Positions 1 to 8,658 of a stretch of 64,000 nucleotides of DNA are shown here, in pieces. The stretch is from Candidatus Abyssobacteria bacterium SURF_5 (lineage in GTDB: Bacteria; Abyssobacteria; SURF-5). Position numbers and translations under genes: made by a program. A model generated the notes under the pieces. It did not search any database. It worked only from the letters and a program-made list of their open reading frames with translations, and had not been told where the DNA came from. The stretch's first letter is position 1. Each line of letters opens with the position of its first letter. Location: the NCBI GenBank assembly GCA_003598085.1, contig QZKU01000114.1:35758-99757 (forward strand), in the 5' to 3' direction.

Positions 1-730
1 CATCAGCGGCAAACGAAGTGGTTTGCTTCTGGTTGACCTGATAAGCGATATAATCAGGATCGTCCTCCATCAGGTTCCCGCCCGATCGGCGCCTGGTCTG
101 AAATATACCATTCCGATTGACCAGATACGCCTCGCCGGTCTTGCCAATCCGGACGTTCTCAACCAGATCGTTGAAGAAGAATGTGTCGATTGTCGCCCGG
201 ATATACCAGGGGCGCTCACCCTCGAACCTCCGGACCGCGATGACGAAATGAGGGATATTGCGATAGCCGAGAAACACGTCCGAGATAAATATCTCTTCGT
301 TCTGGACCCGCTTAAACCACTCGGCCTGAGCGTAATTCTTCCCCTCCAGATCATACGGGCCGACGTAGGCGACATGATTCCCCTCCGCGTCGAAGACGCC
401 CAAATCCAGGAAGCCGCGCGACAGGTTCTGCAGACGCTCGAATTCCGCCTTGATGTTGCCGTTTCCGCTGAGCTCCGAAAGACTACTCGAGGCAGCAACG
501 TACCTCAGGTCCGCCGAGCGCTCGAGCAGAAACTGTTCGACCAGGTTTCGTTGACCTTCGGCCAGATACGCCAGCCTGGCACTCACCTGACCGCTCAGAT
601 TGGTCGCGAAATAGTAGATGAGCGTTCCAAAAACCAGCATGACCGCCACGAATGGAACCAGCAGCACCCGCAGCAGGATCATCCGCCTGGTATTCTCGAA
701 ATTGACCGTTTTTTCGATAATGGAGTTCAT
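1..730 (-). CDS. dCache sensor histidine kinase, N-terminal part (runs off left edge)
   Basis: The frame is open from an ATG at 730 to the window edge, about 243 residues. A short cytoplasmic N-terminus is followed by a transmembrane segment (about residues 17-40, rich in L, V and F) and then an extracytoplasmic domain. The motifs YVGPYDLEGK and FISDVFLGYR are typical of the double Cache (dCache_1) ligand-binding fold. The kinase core lies outside the window, so 'histidine kinase' rests on its resemblance to the complete kinase at 3306-5165, which has matching motifs (YAGPYSYLRGK, YISDIYLGFR). The start overlaps the stop of the upstream receiver gene by 4 bp (ATGA), so the two are translationally coupled. 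The partner is probably that receiver. A dCache chemoreceptor or diguanylate cyclase cannot be excluded from this fragment. Confidence 0.75.
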   Translation of the reverse strand, partial: MNSIIEKTVNFENTRRMILLRVLLVPFVAVMLVFGTLIYYFATNLSGQVSARLAYLAEGQRNLVEQFLLERSADLRYVAASSSLSELSGNGNIKAEFERLQNLSRGFLDLGVFDAEGNHVAYVGPYDLEGKNYAQAEWFKRVQNEEIFISDVFLGYRNIPHFVIAVRRFEGERPWYIRATIDTFFFNDLVENVRIGKTGEAYLVNRNGIFQTRRRSGGNLMEDDPDYIAYQVNQKQTTSFAAD

Positions 731-1218
731 TTTCCCTCTTGGTCCAACTGCTTGATGCGCCGCAGGATGGCCAGCGGAGAACTCGAGTCGGCCATGTCGA
801 GAATCGCATCCATCCGCTCTTCTTTGATCTTATTTTTGTTCATGACGCGACGCTTATAGGCATCGGTCAACACGGATAGGAGTCGCTCGAGTTCGCACGG
901 TTTCTGGAGGTAAAAATAGGCCCCTTTCTTCGTGCATTCAACCGCCGATTCGGTCGAGCCGTGACCGGTGAGGATGATAACCTCCATCCACTTATGTTCC
1001 TTCTTCAGCGCCTCGAGCGTCTGTTCCCCGTCCATTCCGGGCATCTTCAAATCGACCAGCGCCACATCGATCGGGTGCTTCCTGGCCGCCTCAAGCGCCT
1101 TTTCCCCCCGGTTGACAGTGATGACGTTGAAATCCCTCACTTCGAGTCTCTTCTTGGTCGATTCAAGAAAGCGCTCTTCATCGTCGACGATCAAGAGGTT
1201 GATTTTGTCGTTTTGCAT
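727..1218 (-). CDS. stand-alone response regulator receiver protein
   Basis: A CheY-like receiver of about 163 residues with no DNA-binding domain. Visible landmarks are the acidic pair in VDDEE, the phospho-acceptor Asp in DLKMPGMDG (Asp56 from the chosen start), the Thr in ILTGHG and the Lys in LQKPCE. The last 40 residues are a charged helical tail. The start at 1218 is chosen because GGAGG lies just upstream of it; an in-frame ATG at 1230 is 12 nt earlier. It follows the receiver-transporter gene by 18 nt and overlaps the next kinase gene by 4 bp. Its receiver closely resembles that of the transporter fusion (both contain F, then KK, then LEVR, then LTG.GSTESA and QKPC), which suggests a duplicated kinase/receiver module. 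Its output is probably protein-protein or phosphorelay. Confidence 0.85.
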   Translation of the reverse strand: MQNDKINLLIVDDEERFLESTKKRLEVRDFNVITVNRGEKALEAARKHPIDVALVDLKMPGMDGEQTLEALKKEHKWMEVIILTGHGSTESAVECTKKGAYFYLQKPCELERLLSVLTDAYKRRVMNKNKIKEERMDAILDMADSSSPLAILRRIKQLDQEGK

Positions 1219-1236
1219 TTTTTCCTCCATGCCCCG

Positions 1237-3303
1237 TTAGAAGCCCATCCAGCGCCAGTAGCCGAAGAAGGTCCATCCCCACAGCACGATGAAAGACAGG
1301 AGCAGAACGACCGACCCGTGAATCAGAAAGTCCTGCGTGGTCACCAACTGCTCGCCCGTCTCCGGATCCTTTGCCATGCTGTACGCGATTGCATTGTTCG
1401 GCGTCCCAATGATGAGCATGAACGCGAAAGAAGAAGCGAAAGCCGTCGCCAACCCGACCATGATCGGGGAAGTGCCGGAGAGCGTCGCCATGGGAACCGT
1501 GATCGGCCCGATCGCCGCCACCGTCGCTCCGTCGCTCATGAAATTCGTGATCACGCCTGAAAAGATGCTTGTGGCCACGCACAGGCCGATACCGCTCGTC
1601 ATCACTTCGGGAAGCGCTCCGATAAATGCATCGGCCATCCACAGGGCAGCGCCCGTATATGCCAGTCCCGCTCCCATTGCGCTCGCGCTGGCATACAGAG
1701 CAACAACGTCCCAGTGAATCTGGTTGATGTCCCTCCACCGCAAAATCCCGAGCACATTCAATAGCACAATACACAGCAGTACAGGACCGCCCATTCCATA
1801 CTTGCTGGAAACCGTCGACCACAGGATGATTAACAGGACCAGAACCGCCGCCGTCCTGTACTCGTTTTTCGTCATTTTCCCTATCTTCTCGGATTCCTTG
1901 CGGACCTCGGCGGCCACATTCAGATTCTTCACTTTGATCTTCTTCCGGAACAGAAGGAAGAAGTACATGCTGATCACCAGCGCCATCACGGGAACCGTCG
2001 GCAGCCCATATTTCACCCATTGTGCGAATGGGAGCGTGATCCCGTAATCCGACAGGATGCCAAGCATCACCGCGTTACGCCCGCCGGCGGCAGGAGAGCC
2101 GGGCCCCCCCACATTGGCGACAAAGGTCAACATCAGGATCATCATCACCGCCAGATTGCGATCCTTGTTGATGCCTGCGGCCCGTACCGCGCCGCCGTAC
2201 ACCAGGATGAAGATCGGTGCGATGAAAGCAACCAATGCGTGCTCCGAGAGGAACGCTGCCGATACCGCCAGCAGCGGCGCGAAGATAAGCGCCAGCTTTG
2301 CCAGTGAGGAGCTGGTCCCCAGCAATAACAGCCCGATTCTTCGGTCGAGTCCCGTTTTCGCAATCGCGGCGGACACGGCAAGGACTCCGAAGATGAATAT
2401 GACCGAATCTTTTGCATAGGCCGCGGCAACCCGATCCGGCGGCAAAACTCCGAAGAAGTACATCAGCATTCCCACAAGAAGTGCGGTCACCCCGACCGGC
2501 ATCGCGCCGGTCGCCCAGAAAAGCGCCGCGACCACCAGCGTCCCGATCATCACGCGCGCCCGAAAAGCCGCCTGCTTCGGGCTTAACCCGACCTTCACGT
2601 TCTTTCCATCTTCACGGGTGACCGTGTGCGTGTAACCGGCTTTCTCGCTGTAGTAATCCGTGATCGTCTGGCCGGCTTTCATCTTCCTGTATTCGGAGTA
2701 GCCCATGATCGACTGGGGCTGATTTTCAAGTTTCTCCGTGCTCAGGAGAGTCAGAAGCTTTTGTGGAGCCGGGGTCGCTATGATCGCCAGGAACAGCAAC
2801 AGCCCCAGGATGATGTACATCGGCCGCGCATTATGTGCTCCAATCAGCCAGCGCCTCAGGCTGCCCCGCTTGATGTGCGGAATTTCGTGCCGCGCCATCG
2901 CGTACACCCGCTCTTTCCGGGCCGCCTCGATCACCTCGACCAGATCATTGAGCACGCACGGCTTCTGCATGTAATGAAACACGTCATATTTGCCGGTAAG
3001 ACGCGCCGATTCAGTGCTGCCAAATCCAGTCAGCATGATCACCTGCACCTCGGGCCTGATTTTCTTGATCTCCTTCAGGGTCTGGATGCCGTCCATCTTC
3101 GGCATTTTCTGGTCGAGGATGACCACCTCCGGGTTTTTGTGGCGGACTATCTTGATAGCGTCCTCGCCATTGTCGACATCCCAGACCTTGTATTCGCGGA
3201 CCTCAAGCTGCTTTTTCATTGCGACACGGAATTTTTCCTCGTCATCAACGAGTAACACCCGTGCCACGCCGTCGGTGACGGCAGACGTTGCTTGTGTGGC
3301 CAT
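1237..3303 (-). CDS. fusion of an N-terminal receiver domain to a DASS/SLC13-type anion transporter
   Basis: A 688-residue protein. Residues about 14-130 form a complete receiver: acidic pair D20/D21, phospho-acceptor D64 in LDQKMPKMDG, T92 and K114. After a basic linker comes a transmembrane helix (about 157-175), a polar insert of about 75 residues, and then roughly ten or more hydrophobic helices. The membrane part has features of divalent anion:Na+ symporters: a FMSDGATVAAIGPI segment in the position of the second SNT motif, GTPNNAIAYS resembling the TPPNAI motif, and a glycine-rich first hairpin (NVGGPGSPAAGG). The likely substrate is a di- or tricarboxylate, sulfate or another anion, not resolved. 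The start at 3303 has GGAGGAGAG upstream and lies 2 nt after the preceding kinase stop. The gene sits between two dCache kinases. Direct control of transport by phosphorylation is inference. Confidence 0.85.
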   Translation of the reverse strand: MATQATSAVTDGVARVLLVDDEEKFRVAMKKQLEVREYKVWDVDNGEDAIKIVRHKNPEVVILDQKMPKMDGIQTLKEIKKIRPEVQVIMLTGFGSTESARLTGKYDVFHYMQKPCVLNDLVEVIEAARKERVYAMARHEIPHIKRGSLRRWLIGAHNARPMYIILGLLLFLAIIATPAPQKLLTLLSTEKLENQPQSIMGYSEYRKMKAGQTITDYYSEKAGYTHTVTREDGKNVKVGLSPKQAAFRARVMIGTLVVAALFWATGAMPVGVTALLVGMLMYFFGVLPPDRVAAAYAKDSVIFIFGVLAVSAAIAKTGLDRRIGLLLLGTSSSLAKLALIFAPLLAVSAAFLSEHALVAFIAPIFILVYGGAVRAAGINKDRNLAVMMILMLTFVANVGGPGSPAAGGRNAVMLGILSDYGITLPFAQWVKYGLPTVPVMALVISMYFFLLFRKKIKVKNLNVAAEVRKESEKIGKMTKNEYRTAAVLVLLIILWSTVSSKYGMGGPVLLCIVLLNVLGILRWRDINQIHWDVVALYASASAMGAGLAYTGAALWMADAFIGALPEVMTSGIGLCVATSIFSGVITNFMSDGATVAAIGPITVPMATLSGTSPIMVGLATAFASSFAFMLIIGTPNNAIAYSMAKDPETGEQLVTTQDFLIHGSVVLLLSFIVLWGWTFFGYWRWMGF

Positions 3304-3305
3304 AA

Positions 3306-5165
3306 TTAACTCTCCTCCGCTGAGTTCAATGGGAGCACAACAGTGAAACAACTTCCGGCGCCCGGCATGCTCTGAACTTCAATCTGTCCCCCCATCGCCT
3401 GCACTATGCTCAAACTGATGCTCAAGCCAAGCCCGGTCCCCTTTCCGACCTCTTTCGTCGTGTAGAAGGGATTGAATATCCTGGACATCTGATCCGAGGT
3501 CATTCCCTTGCCCGTGTCGGTAATGCTTATTCGTACATCGTTTTCATTGAGGCGGGTCGCCAGCGTGATAGTGCCTGAATTCACGATCGCATCGCCCGCA
3601 TTATTGATGATGTTGAGGAACACCTGGCGCATCTGATCCGGGTCGACCTTCAGCTTCGGCAACAAAGGATCAAAGTCTCGCACCACCTGAATATCGGACA
3701 CCGATAATTCGCGCTCCTTCAATCCGCAAATCACTTCCTCAAGCAGTCGGTTTATATCCGTCGGCGCCAGGCGCGGCTCGCTTTTTCTCACGAAATTGAG
3801 CAATTTCTGAGTGATATCGCGCGCGCGAAACACAGCTTCGTCAATATAGTCAAGTTCCTGCCTGATCTTCTCCGGCGTACACTCCAGACCGAACTGGGGA
3901 TCGAGCAGGTCCCGGATCACCCCGCATTCCGAGGAGATGATGGCGAGTGGATTATTGATTTCATGCGCGACGCCGCCGGCAAGCTCCCCGACAGCCACCA
4001 GTTTGGCCGCATGGAAAAGCTGTGATTTCAGTTCCTTGCGGGATTCGTCAGTTGCCTGCGCCCGGCGCAGCAGCCTGTTTGTAGCCGCCCACGTGATCGT
4101 CGCCAGCACGACCACAAAGAGGCCGGTGACCGCGATCATGATCCGGCGAACGCGATACATATCGGCGTAAGCCACTTTGAGCGGCTGACGGACAACTAAC
4201 ACCCAGGGCGCCTCCTTCAACCAGGAATAGGCGAATAGCTGCGGGTCGCCGTTCGAAGCAACTTCGTTCGCGCCCGAACCGCTGCCTTTCGGCGGCATGT
4301 ACGGGCTGATTCCAAGCAGGCCGCCCTCGCCTGGATCGACCACCTGGTACTTCCCTTCCCGATTAATGAGAGCCGAATTCGCCACTTTCCCCTGACCAAT
4401 CGTCCGTATGAAGCGGTAAAACTTGTCGGGGTCCAGGGTCGCCCGAACCACGTAAGCACGGCCTTCCACCATCTGTTTTACCGCAATCGTAAAGTGAGGC
4501 TTCTGGCGGAATCCAAGATAAATGTCGCTGATGTAGTAGTTCTGATTCTGACTCATCAGTGTCTGATACCATGCTTCCTTGCTGTAGTCTTTCCCCCGCA
4601 GATACGAGTAAGGTCCGGCATAGCCGATCTGCGTCCCCCTTTCATTGAGGAAACCGACATCCACAAATGCATCGCTCATTTCAAGAAGCTGCTGCAACGC
4701 CTTGCCCATGTCTTCCTGGGCGGGAGGAAAATCCAGGTAGCTGCCATGAAAGAGATTGAATATATTGACCACCCGCTCCTGCAGGAAGAGGTCGATCGTG
4801 TTGCGCTGGGTTTCGGCCAATGTTGTCAGATGCAGCTTCCCGCTTTCCTTCAGCGTCACATTGAACTGAAAATGGAAGTAAAGAGAAAGAATTGCGAGGG
4901 GCGTCAGGAACGCGATCAGCAAGCCCACGGACAATCGGTGGCGCAGTCGGCGGTAGTATTCCCGCATTCCGACCCGGGGAAGCGGCGGGATCGTCCTGGG
5001 AGATCTGGGCCTCTCCGTTGGCTCCATGGTCTCGGCGCTCTTATGCATTTCGCTCCTCGAGCCCGGCCACAGAGGTGGCATCTGCGGTTTGTACTTAACC
5101 GCCCCTTCCTCTTTTCGCCGGGTCATTGGTTTCCTGCTGTATGGATAGGCGGGAACCTGCTCCAT
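3306..5165 (-). CDS. dCache sensor histidine kinase
   Basis: Up to 619 residues. A proline-rich cytoplasmic N-terminus of about 75 residues precedes the first transmembrane helix (LLIAFLTPLAILSLYF). A periplasmic dCache_1 domain of about 240 residues follows, then a second helix (GLFVVVLATITWAA), a dimerisation/phospho-acceptor helix (GGVAHEINNPL) and a HATPase domain with N box (NIINNAGDAI), G1 (DTGKGM) and G2 (GKGTGLGLSIS). All residues for autophosphorylation are present. No strong ribosome site precedes 5165; downstream ATGs at residues 15 and 40 are alternatives. The adjacent downstream gene is the receiver-transporter fusion, the natural phosphorylation target. The ligand is unknown; dCache domains commonly bind small metabolites such as amino or organic acids. 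Confidence 0.92.
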   Translation of the reverse strand: MEQVPAYPYSRKPMTRRKEEGAVKYKPQMPPLWPGSRSEMHKSAETMEPTERPRSPRTIPPLPRVGMREYYRRLRHRLSVGLLIAFLTPLAILSLYFHFQFNVTLKESGKLHLTTLAETQRNTIDLFLQERVVNIFNLFHGSYLDFPPAQEDMGKALQQLLEMSDAFVDVGFLNERGTQIGYAGPYSYLRGKDYSKEAWYQTLMSQNQNYYISDIYLGFRQKPHFTIAVKQMVEGRAYVVRATLDPDKFYRFIRTIGQGKVANSALINREGKYQVVDPGEGGLLGISPYMPPKGSGSGANEVASNGDPQLFAYSWLKEAPWVLVVRQPLKVAYADMYRVRRIMIAVTGLFVVVLATITWAATNRLLRRAQATDESRKELKSQLFHAAKLVAVGELAGGVAHEINNPLAIISSECGVIRDLLDPQFGLECTPEKIRQELDYIDEAVFRARDITQKLLNFVRKSEPRLAPTDINRLLEEVICGLKERELSVSDIQVVRDFDPLLPKLKVDPDQMRQVFLNIINNAGDAIVNSGTITLATRLNENDVRISITDTGKGMTSDQMSRIFNPFYTTKEVGKGTGLGLSISLSIVQAMGGQIEVQSMPGAGSCFTVVLPLNSAEES

Positions 5166-5350
5166 ACTTTCAGTTACCTATCTGCAATCGATATGCCGAG
5201 TGAAGAAGAAAAGAAGGAAAAGCAAAATTTGCGGAAATTACGGGGTTTTTTTGCGTCCCGAATGCTGTGGGATCATCCGGAGAAGGAGTGATTGCTGACG
5301 AAGGATTTTACAACTGTAAGGAATTCTGACAAGGGAACCCCGAGATGTTG

Positions 5351-6781
5351 TTATTCCTGAGGCTGTTCGGAGGACTCAGTCAAGTTGCACTTTTCCATCT
5401 TGGCGTGGAGGGTGGGTCGCGAGATGCCCAGAAGCTTGGCGGCTTTCGTCCGGTTCCCATGCGTCAGATTCAGCGCCTCCGTTATCAGGAGTTCGGTGAA
5501 ATGATCTATGAGAGACGAGAAAAGATTATTCCGTCCTCCGGCCATTATGCTGCCGCGCACCCATTGGCGGATGCTCTCTTCTATATTCCTGTTGGCGACA
5601 ACGTCCTTAGCCGCATCATTATGGACCGCCTGTGAGATATCCTCCGGCCGGATCGGATAGCCGCGACTGAAAATCAGCGCCTTCTGGAGCGTGTTTGCCA
5701 GCTCACGCACATTGCCGTGCCACGGATGATTTTCCACCATCGACAACGCTTCATTTGTGATGCCGGGACTCTCCATCCCCATTTCCGTTGCGAAACGGGT
5801 CAGGAAATAATGGCAAAGCAGCCGAGTGTCGCCCTTGCGGCTCCGAAGCGGGGGAATCTCAATCGTGACCACCTTCAAGCGATAGTACAAATCCTCGCGG
5901 AATCGGCCTTCTGAAAGGGCGGCCTCAAGATTGCGGTTGGTCGCCGCCAAGATACGCACGTCCACCGGGATCGGCTCCCGACCGCCCAACCGCTCGATAT
6001 TCTTCTCCTGAAGCAAGCGCAGGATTTTCGCCTGAATGCTCAGGGGCATATCCCCGATCTCATCGAGAAAGATCGTCCCCCCGTTTGCCTGCTCGATCTT
6101 CCCGATCCGCCGGGCTACGGCGCCGGTGAACGTCCCCTTCTCATACCCGAATAACTCGCTCTCGAGCAATGTCTCCGGTATCGCGACGCAATTGATTACC
6201 GTGAACGGCTTGTCGGCGCGCAGGCTGTGCTGATACAATGCCCGCGCAACCAGTTCCTTGCCCGTTCCGGATTCCCCGCGAATCAGGACGGTCGCATCGG
6301 TCGGGGCAACCCGCCCTATGGCCTTGTAGATTTCCTGCATCGCGGGAGATCGCCCGATTATGGCTTCAGGCGCCGCCGTATCCGGGACCGAATCCATTTC
6401 AACGCGCGAGCGCATGAACCTGCCCGCCTCAATCGCCTGCTCGATGAGACTGAGGATATCGGGAATGTCGAACGGCTTGAGGACGTAATCGAAGGCGCCC
6501 AACTTGGTCGCCTCAATCGCCGTGTCGGTCGTGCCGAAAGCTGTCATGATAATAACCGGGAGCTTGGAGTCGATCTTGCGGATCGCCTGGAAAGCTTCCA
6601 TTCCGCTCATGCCGGGCAGGCGCACGTCCATGATGAGCAGGTCGGGAACGAACTGCTTGAGCGCCTCGATACCTTCTTCTCCGGAGGATGCCGTTCTGAC
6701 CAAATAGCCTTCTTCCTGCAACAGCTTGTCAAAACTCTGCCGCAGTTGCACATCGTCTTCAACAATCAGAATCGAACTCAT
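5351..6781 (-). CDS. NtrC-family sigma-54-dependent response regulator
   Basis: 476 residues in three domains. The receiver (1-120) has phospho-acceptor D52 in IMDVRLPG. The AAA+ sigma-54 activation domain (about 140-375) has Walker A GESGTGKE, the sigma-54 contact loop GTFTGA and Walker B FLDEIGDMPL. The Fis-type helix-turn-helix (about 435-470) contains GNRTKAAKLLGISRPTL. All parts needed for an enhancer-binding activator of RNA polymerase sigma-54 are intact. Its start overlaps the stop of the upstream kinase by 4 bp, so the two form a cognate pair. I found no convincing TGGCAC-N5-TTGC promoter in the nearby intergenic regions, so its targets are probably elsewhere or are degenerate. Confidence 0.95.
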   Translation of the reverse strand: MSSILIVEDDVQLRQSFDKLLQEEGYLVRTASSGEEGIEALKQFVPDLLIMDVRLPGMSGMEAFQAIRKIDSKLPVIIMTAFGTTDTAIEATKLGAFDYVLKPFDIPDILSLIEQAIEAGRFMRSRVEMDSVPDTAAPEAIIGRSPAMQEIYKAIGRVAPTDATVLIRGESGTGKELVARALYQHSLRADKPFTVINCVAIPETLLESELFGYEKGTFTGAVARRIGKIEQANGGTIFLDEIGDMPLSIQAKILRLLQEKNIERLGGREPIPVDVRILAATNRNLEAALSEGRFREDLYYRLKVVTIEIPPLRSRKGDTRLLCHYFLTRFATEMGMESPGITNEALSMVENHPWHGNVRELANTLQKALIFSRGYPIRPEDISQAVHNDAAKDVVANRNIEESIRQWVRGSIMAGGRNNLFSSLIDHFTELLITEALNLTHGNRTKAAKLLGISRPTLHAKMEKCNLTESSEQPQE

Positions 6782-8322
6782 GCCGGTTCCTCTTTGATGG
6801 GGAGAGCGATGATAAAGGTGGCCCCCAGATTCTCTTCAGACCGCACCGTCAACCGCCCGCCATGTTCCTCGACAATCCTGGCGGCGATGGAAAGACCCAG
6901 TCCCGTTCCTTCCTCTTTGGTCGTGAAGAACGGCTGAAAGATCTTGTCGCGGATCGATTCAGGAATTCCAGGACCGGTATCGGCTATCTGGATAAGCGCC
7001 ACCCTCCCAATCTCCTCCGCCAGTCCCTCTTCCTCCGTAATCAATATCTTGCCGCCCTCCCCCATCGCATCACATGCATTTACGATCAGATTCACCATGA
7101 CTTCCTTAAGCAACTCCGGGTCGGCATCGATACAAGGAATACTATTGCGCCGCTCTCGCTCCAGCTTCACCCCATGGCGCTCCAGTCGCTTTTCCAGCAG
7201 TTGAAGGACCGAATCCACCGCATCAGATACGTCCACCTTCTGCACCTTCAGCTTCGGCGGCCTCGAAAACTCCAGAAAATTCCTGACAATGTTGTCCAGA
7301 TGACGCAGCTCCTCAGAGATAACGTCGAAATCGTCCCGCGCGACCGCGGGACCAATCGACCGCTGCAGAGAGAACAATCGCATCTTTATTGACGTCATCG
7401 GATTGCGAATACTGTGAGCCGCTTCCGCAGCCAGCTTTCCTACCAGAGCCATCCGCTCCGACTGCAGCAGCCGAGTGCGGCTGCGCTCCAGTTCCAGATG
7501 AGTCTGGTCGACGTCCTCCATCAAACCTCGAACGCCGCTCTTCAATGCAGCCACCTCATCAAGCGATCTATCGGACCCGTTTTTGCCGCTCGTCTGGATC
7601 GCCAGCCGTCGGATTGGATCAAGTATCTGCACCACCAGAACAAAGGAAAGGAAACCGCCGATCAGAACCGCCGCCGATACAGCCGCAGCGGCTATCCCGC
7701 GAAGTCCGCGCGCTTGAGCCTGCCCCCTCAACCACATCTCATGTATTTCCCGGTTGTGCATCTCGTTATACTCGCCGCACAATTCGAGAACTTTAGAAAA
7801 CTTTTGCCTCAAATCCCGGTGGAGCTTCTCTCCCTCTTCACGATGCCCCGATAAATATAAAGTAATGGTTTCATCCTTTCCATCGATATACGTCCGGTAT
7901 TCCGCCTCGATCTTGTCAAGGATCTGCGCATGACCGCCAACGCATTCCAGCGCCCGAGCCTCACGCATCCGCTCGTCAAAGTCCTGGCGAGACCGTCCAA
8001 GTTCTTTCAGCCAATCCGGATTCTTCTCAAGCAGATAGTATGAGACATAGCCTCTTTGATTCAAAAGAGCCGTTTCCAGCCCCTTCGCTACTTGAAGAGA
8101 CGCCACGTTTTCCTCCAGCACGCTCATCAGCAGCTTTTCCATCCGGTAAGTGTACCAGATCATTACAATGCCGCCTGCGGCCGTGATAACAACAAGGCCT
8201 CCCAGTGTAATGAGGATCCGGGAGCGAAGCCCTAAACGACTCCAAAAAGCCAATAAACCGGCAGGCCTGCCATCGCTTTGGTTCCCGCCGGCGGGAGTAA
8301 CGGTACTTAATTGATTATCCAT
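6778..8322 (-). CDS. HAMP-type sensor histidine kinase, partner of the NtrC-like regulator
   Basis: 514 residues from the ATG at 8322; an in-frame TTG at 8391 would add 23 residues. There are two transmembrane helices (about 30-52 and 205-230) around a mostly helical, charged sensor of about 150 residues that resembles four-helix-bundle sensors of chemoreceptors. A HAMP region follows (QILDPIRRLA), then the phospho-acceptor helix (AAHSIRNPMTSIK), N box (NLIVNACDAMGEG), G1 (DTGPGIPES) and G2 (GTGLGLSIA). It is the first gene of a pair with the sigma-54 activator. It is divergent from the DsbA-like gene, with 336 bp between the two starts. Confidence 0.93.
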   Translation of the reverse strand: MDNQLSTVTPAGGNQSDGRPAGLLAFWSRLGLRSRILITLGGLVVITAAGGIVMIWYTYRMEKLLMSVLEENVASLQVAKGLETALLNQRGYVSYYLLEKNPDWLKELGRSRQDFDERMREARALECVGGHAQILDKIEAEYRTYIDGKDETITLYLSGHREEGEKLHRDLRQKFSKVLELCGEYNEMHNREIHEMWLRGQAQARGLRGIAAAAVSAAVLIGGFLSFVLVVQILDPIRRLAIQTSGKNGSDRSLDEVAALKSGVRGLMEDVDQTHLELERSRTRLLQSERMALVGKLAAEAAHSIRNPMTSIKMRLFSLQRSIGPAVARDDFDVISEELRHLDNIVRNFLEFSRPPKLKVQKVDVSDAVDSVLQLLEKRLERHGVKLERERRNSIPCIDADPELLKEVMVNLIVNACDAMGEGGKILITEEEGLAEEIGRVALIQIADTGPGIPESIRDKIFQPFFTTKEEGTGLGLSIAARIVEEHGGRLTVRSEENLGATFIIALPIKEEPA

Positions 8323-8449
8323 ATCACACGCGGAGCAACATCCCGCCTCAGAAAAAAGTTCCAGTGCACGCCATGCAAATAGCGCATTCAAAAGCGACCG
8401 ACCTCTTCACCGGGTCATTTTGTCGCCATTTTCGCTTTGATTGGGCTTT

Positions 8450-8484
8450 CATGGCGCCATGGGGTCCTTTTTATGATATCATAA
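8450..8484. promoter_or_regulatory. two perfect palindromes in the divergent intergenic region 8323-8658
   Basis: CATGGCGCCATG (8450-8461) and TTATGATATCATAA (8471-8484) are both exact palindromes, with centres about 22 bp apart, that is about two helical turns. They lie between the divergently transcribed kinase and DsbA-like genes, where a dimeric regulator could bind. The remaining part of the 336 bp gap shows no gene. A weak TATACA box (near 8515) is the only promoter-like sequence I see on the plus strand. Confidence 0.3.
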
Positions 8485-8658
8485 GAACTTGCTGATTTAC
8501 AAAATGGTCCCAATTATACAGTGAGACGGAAAAAAGCCGCATCGATCCATGAAAAATCCGGCAATAATTTTTTTACCGGACTTTTCAAGTATCTGTTGAC
8601 CGGAGAATCTCGTTTAGATATGATTTACCAGCCAATATCTGCAAAAAGGAAAGGGAAA

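Noticed and set aside
5166-5350. Sigma-54 promoter before the dCache kinase
   Set aside because: On the minus strand a TTCCGC-N5-TTGC stretch resembles only the -12 half; the GG of the -24 element is absent.
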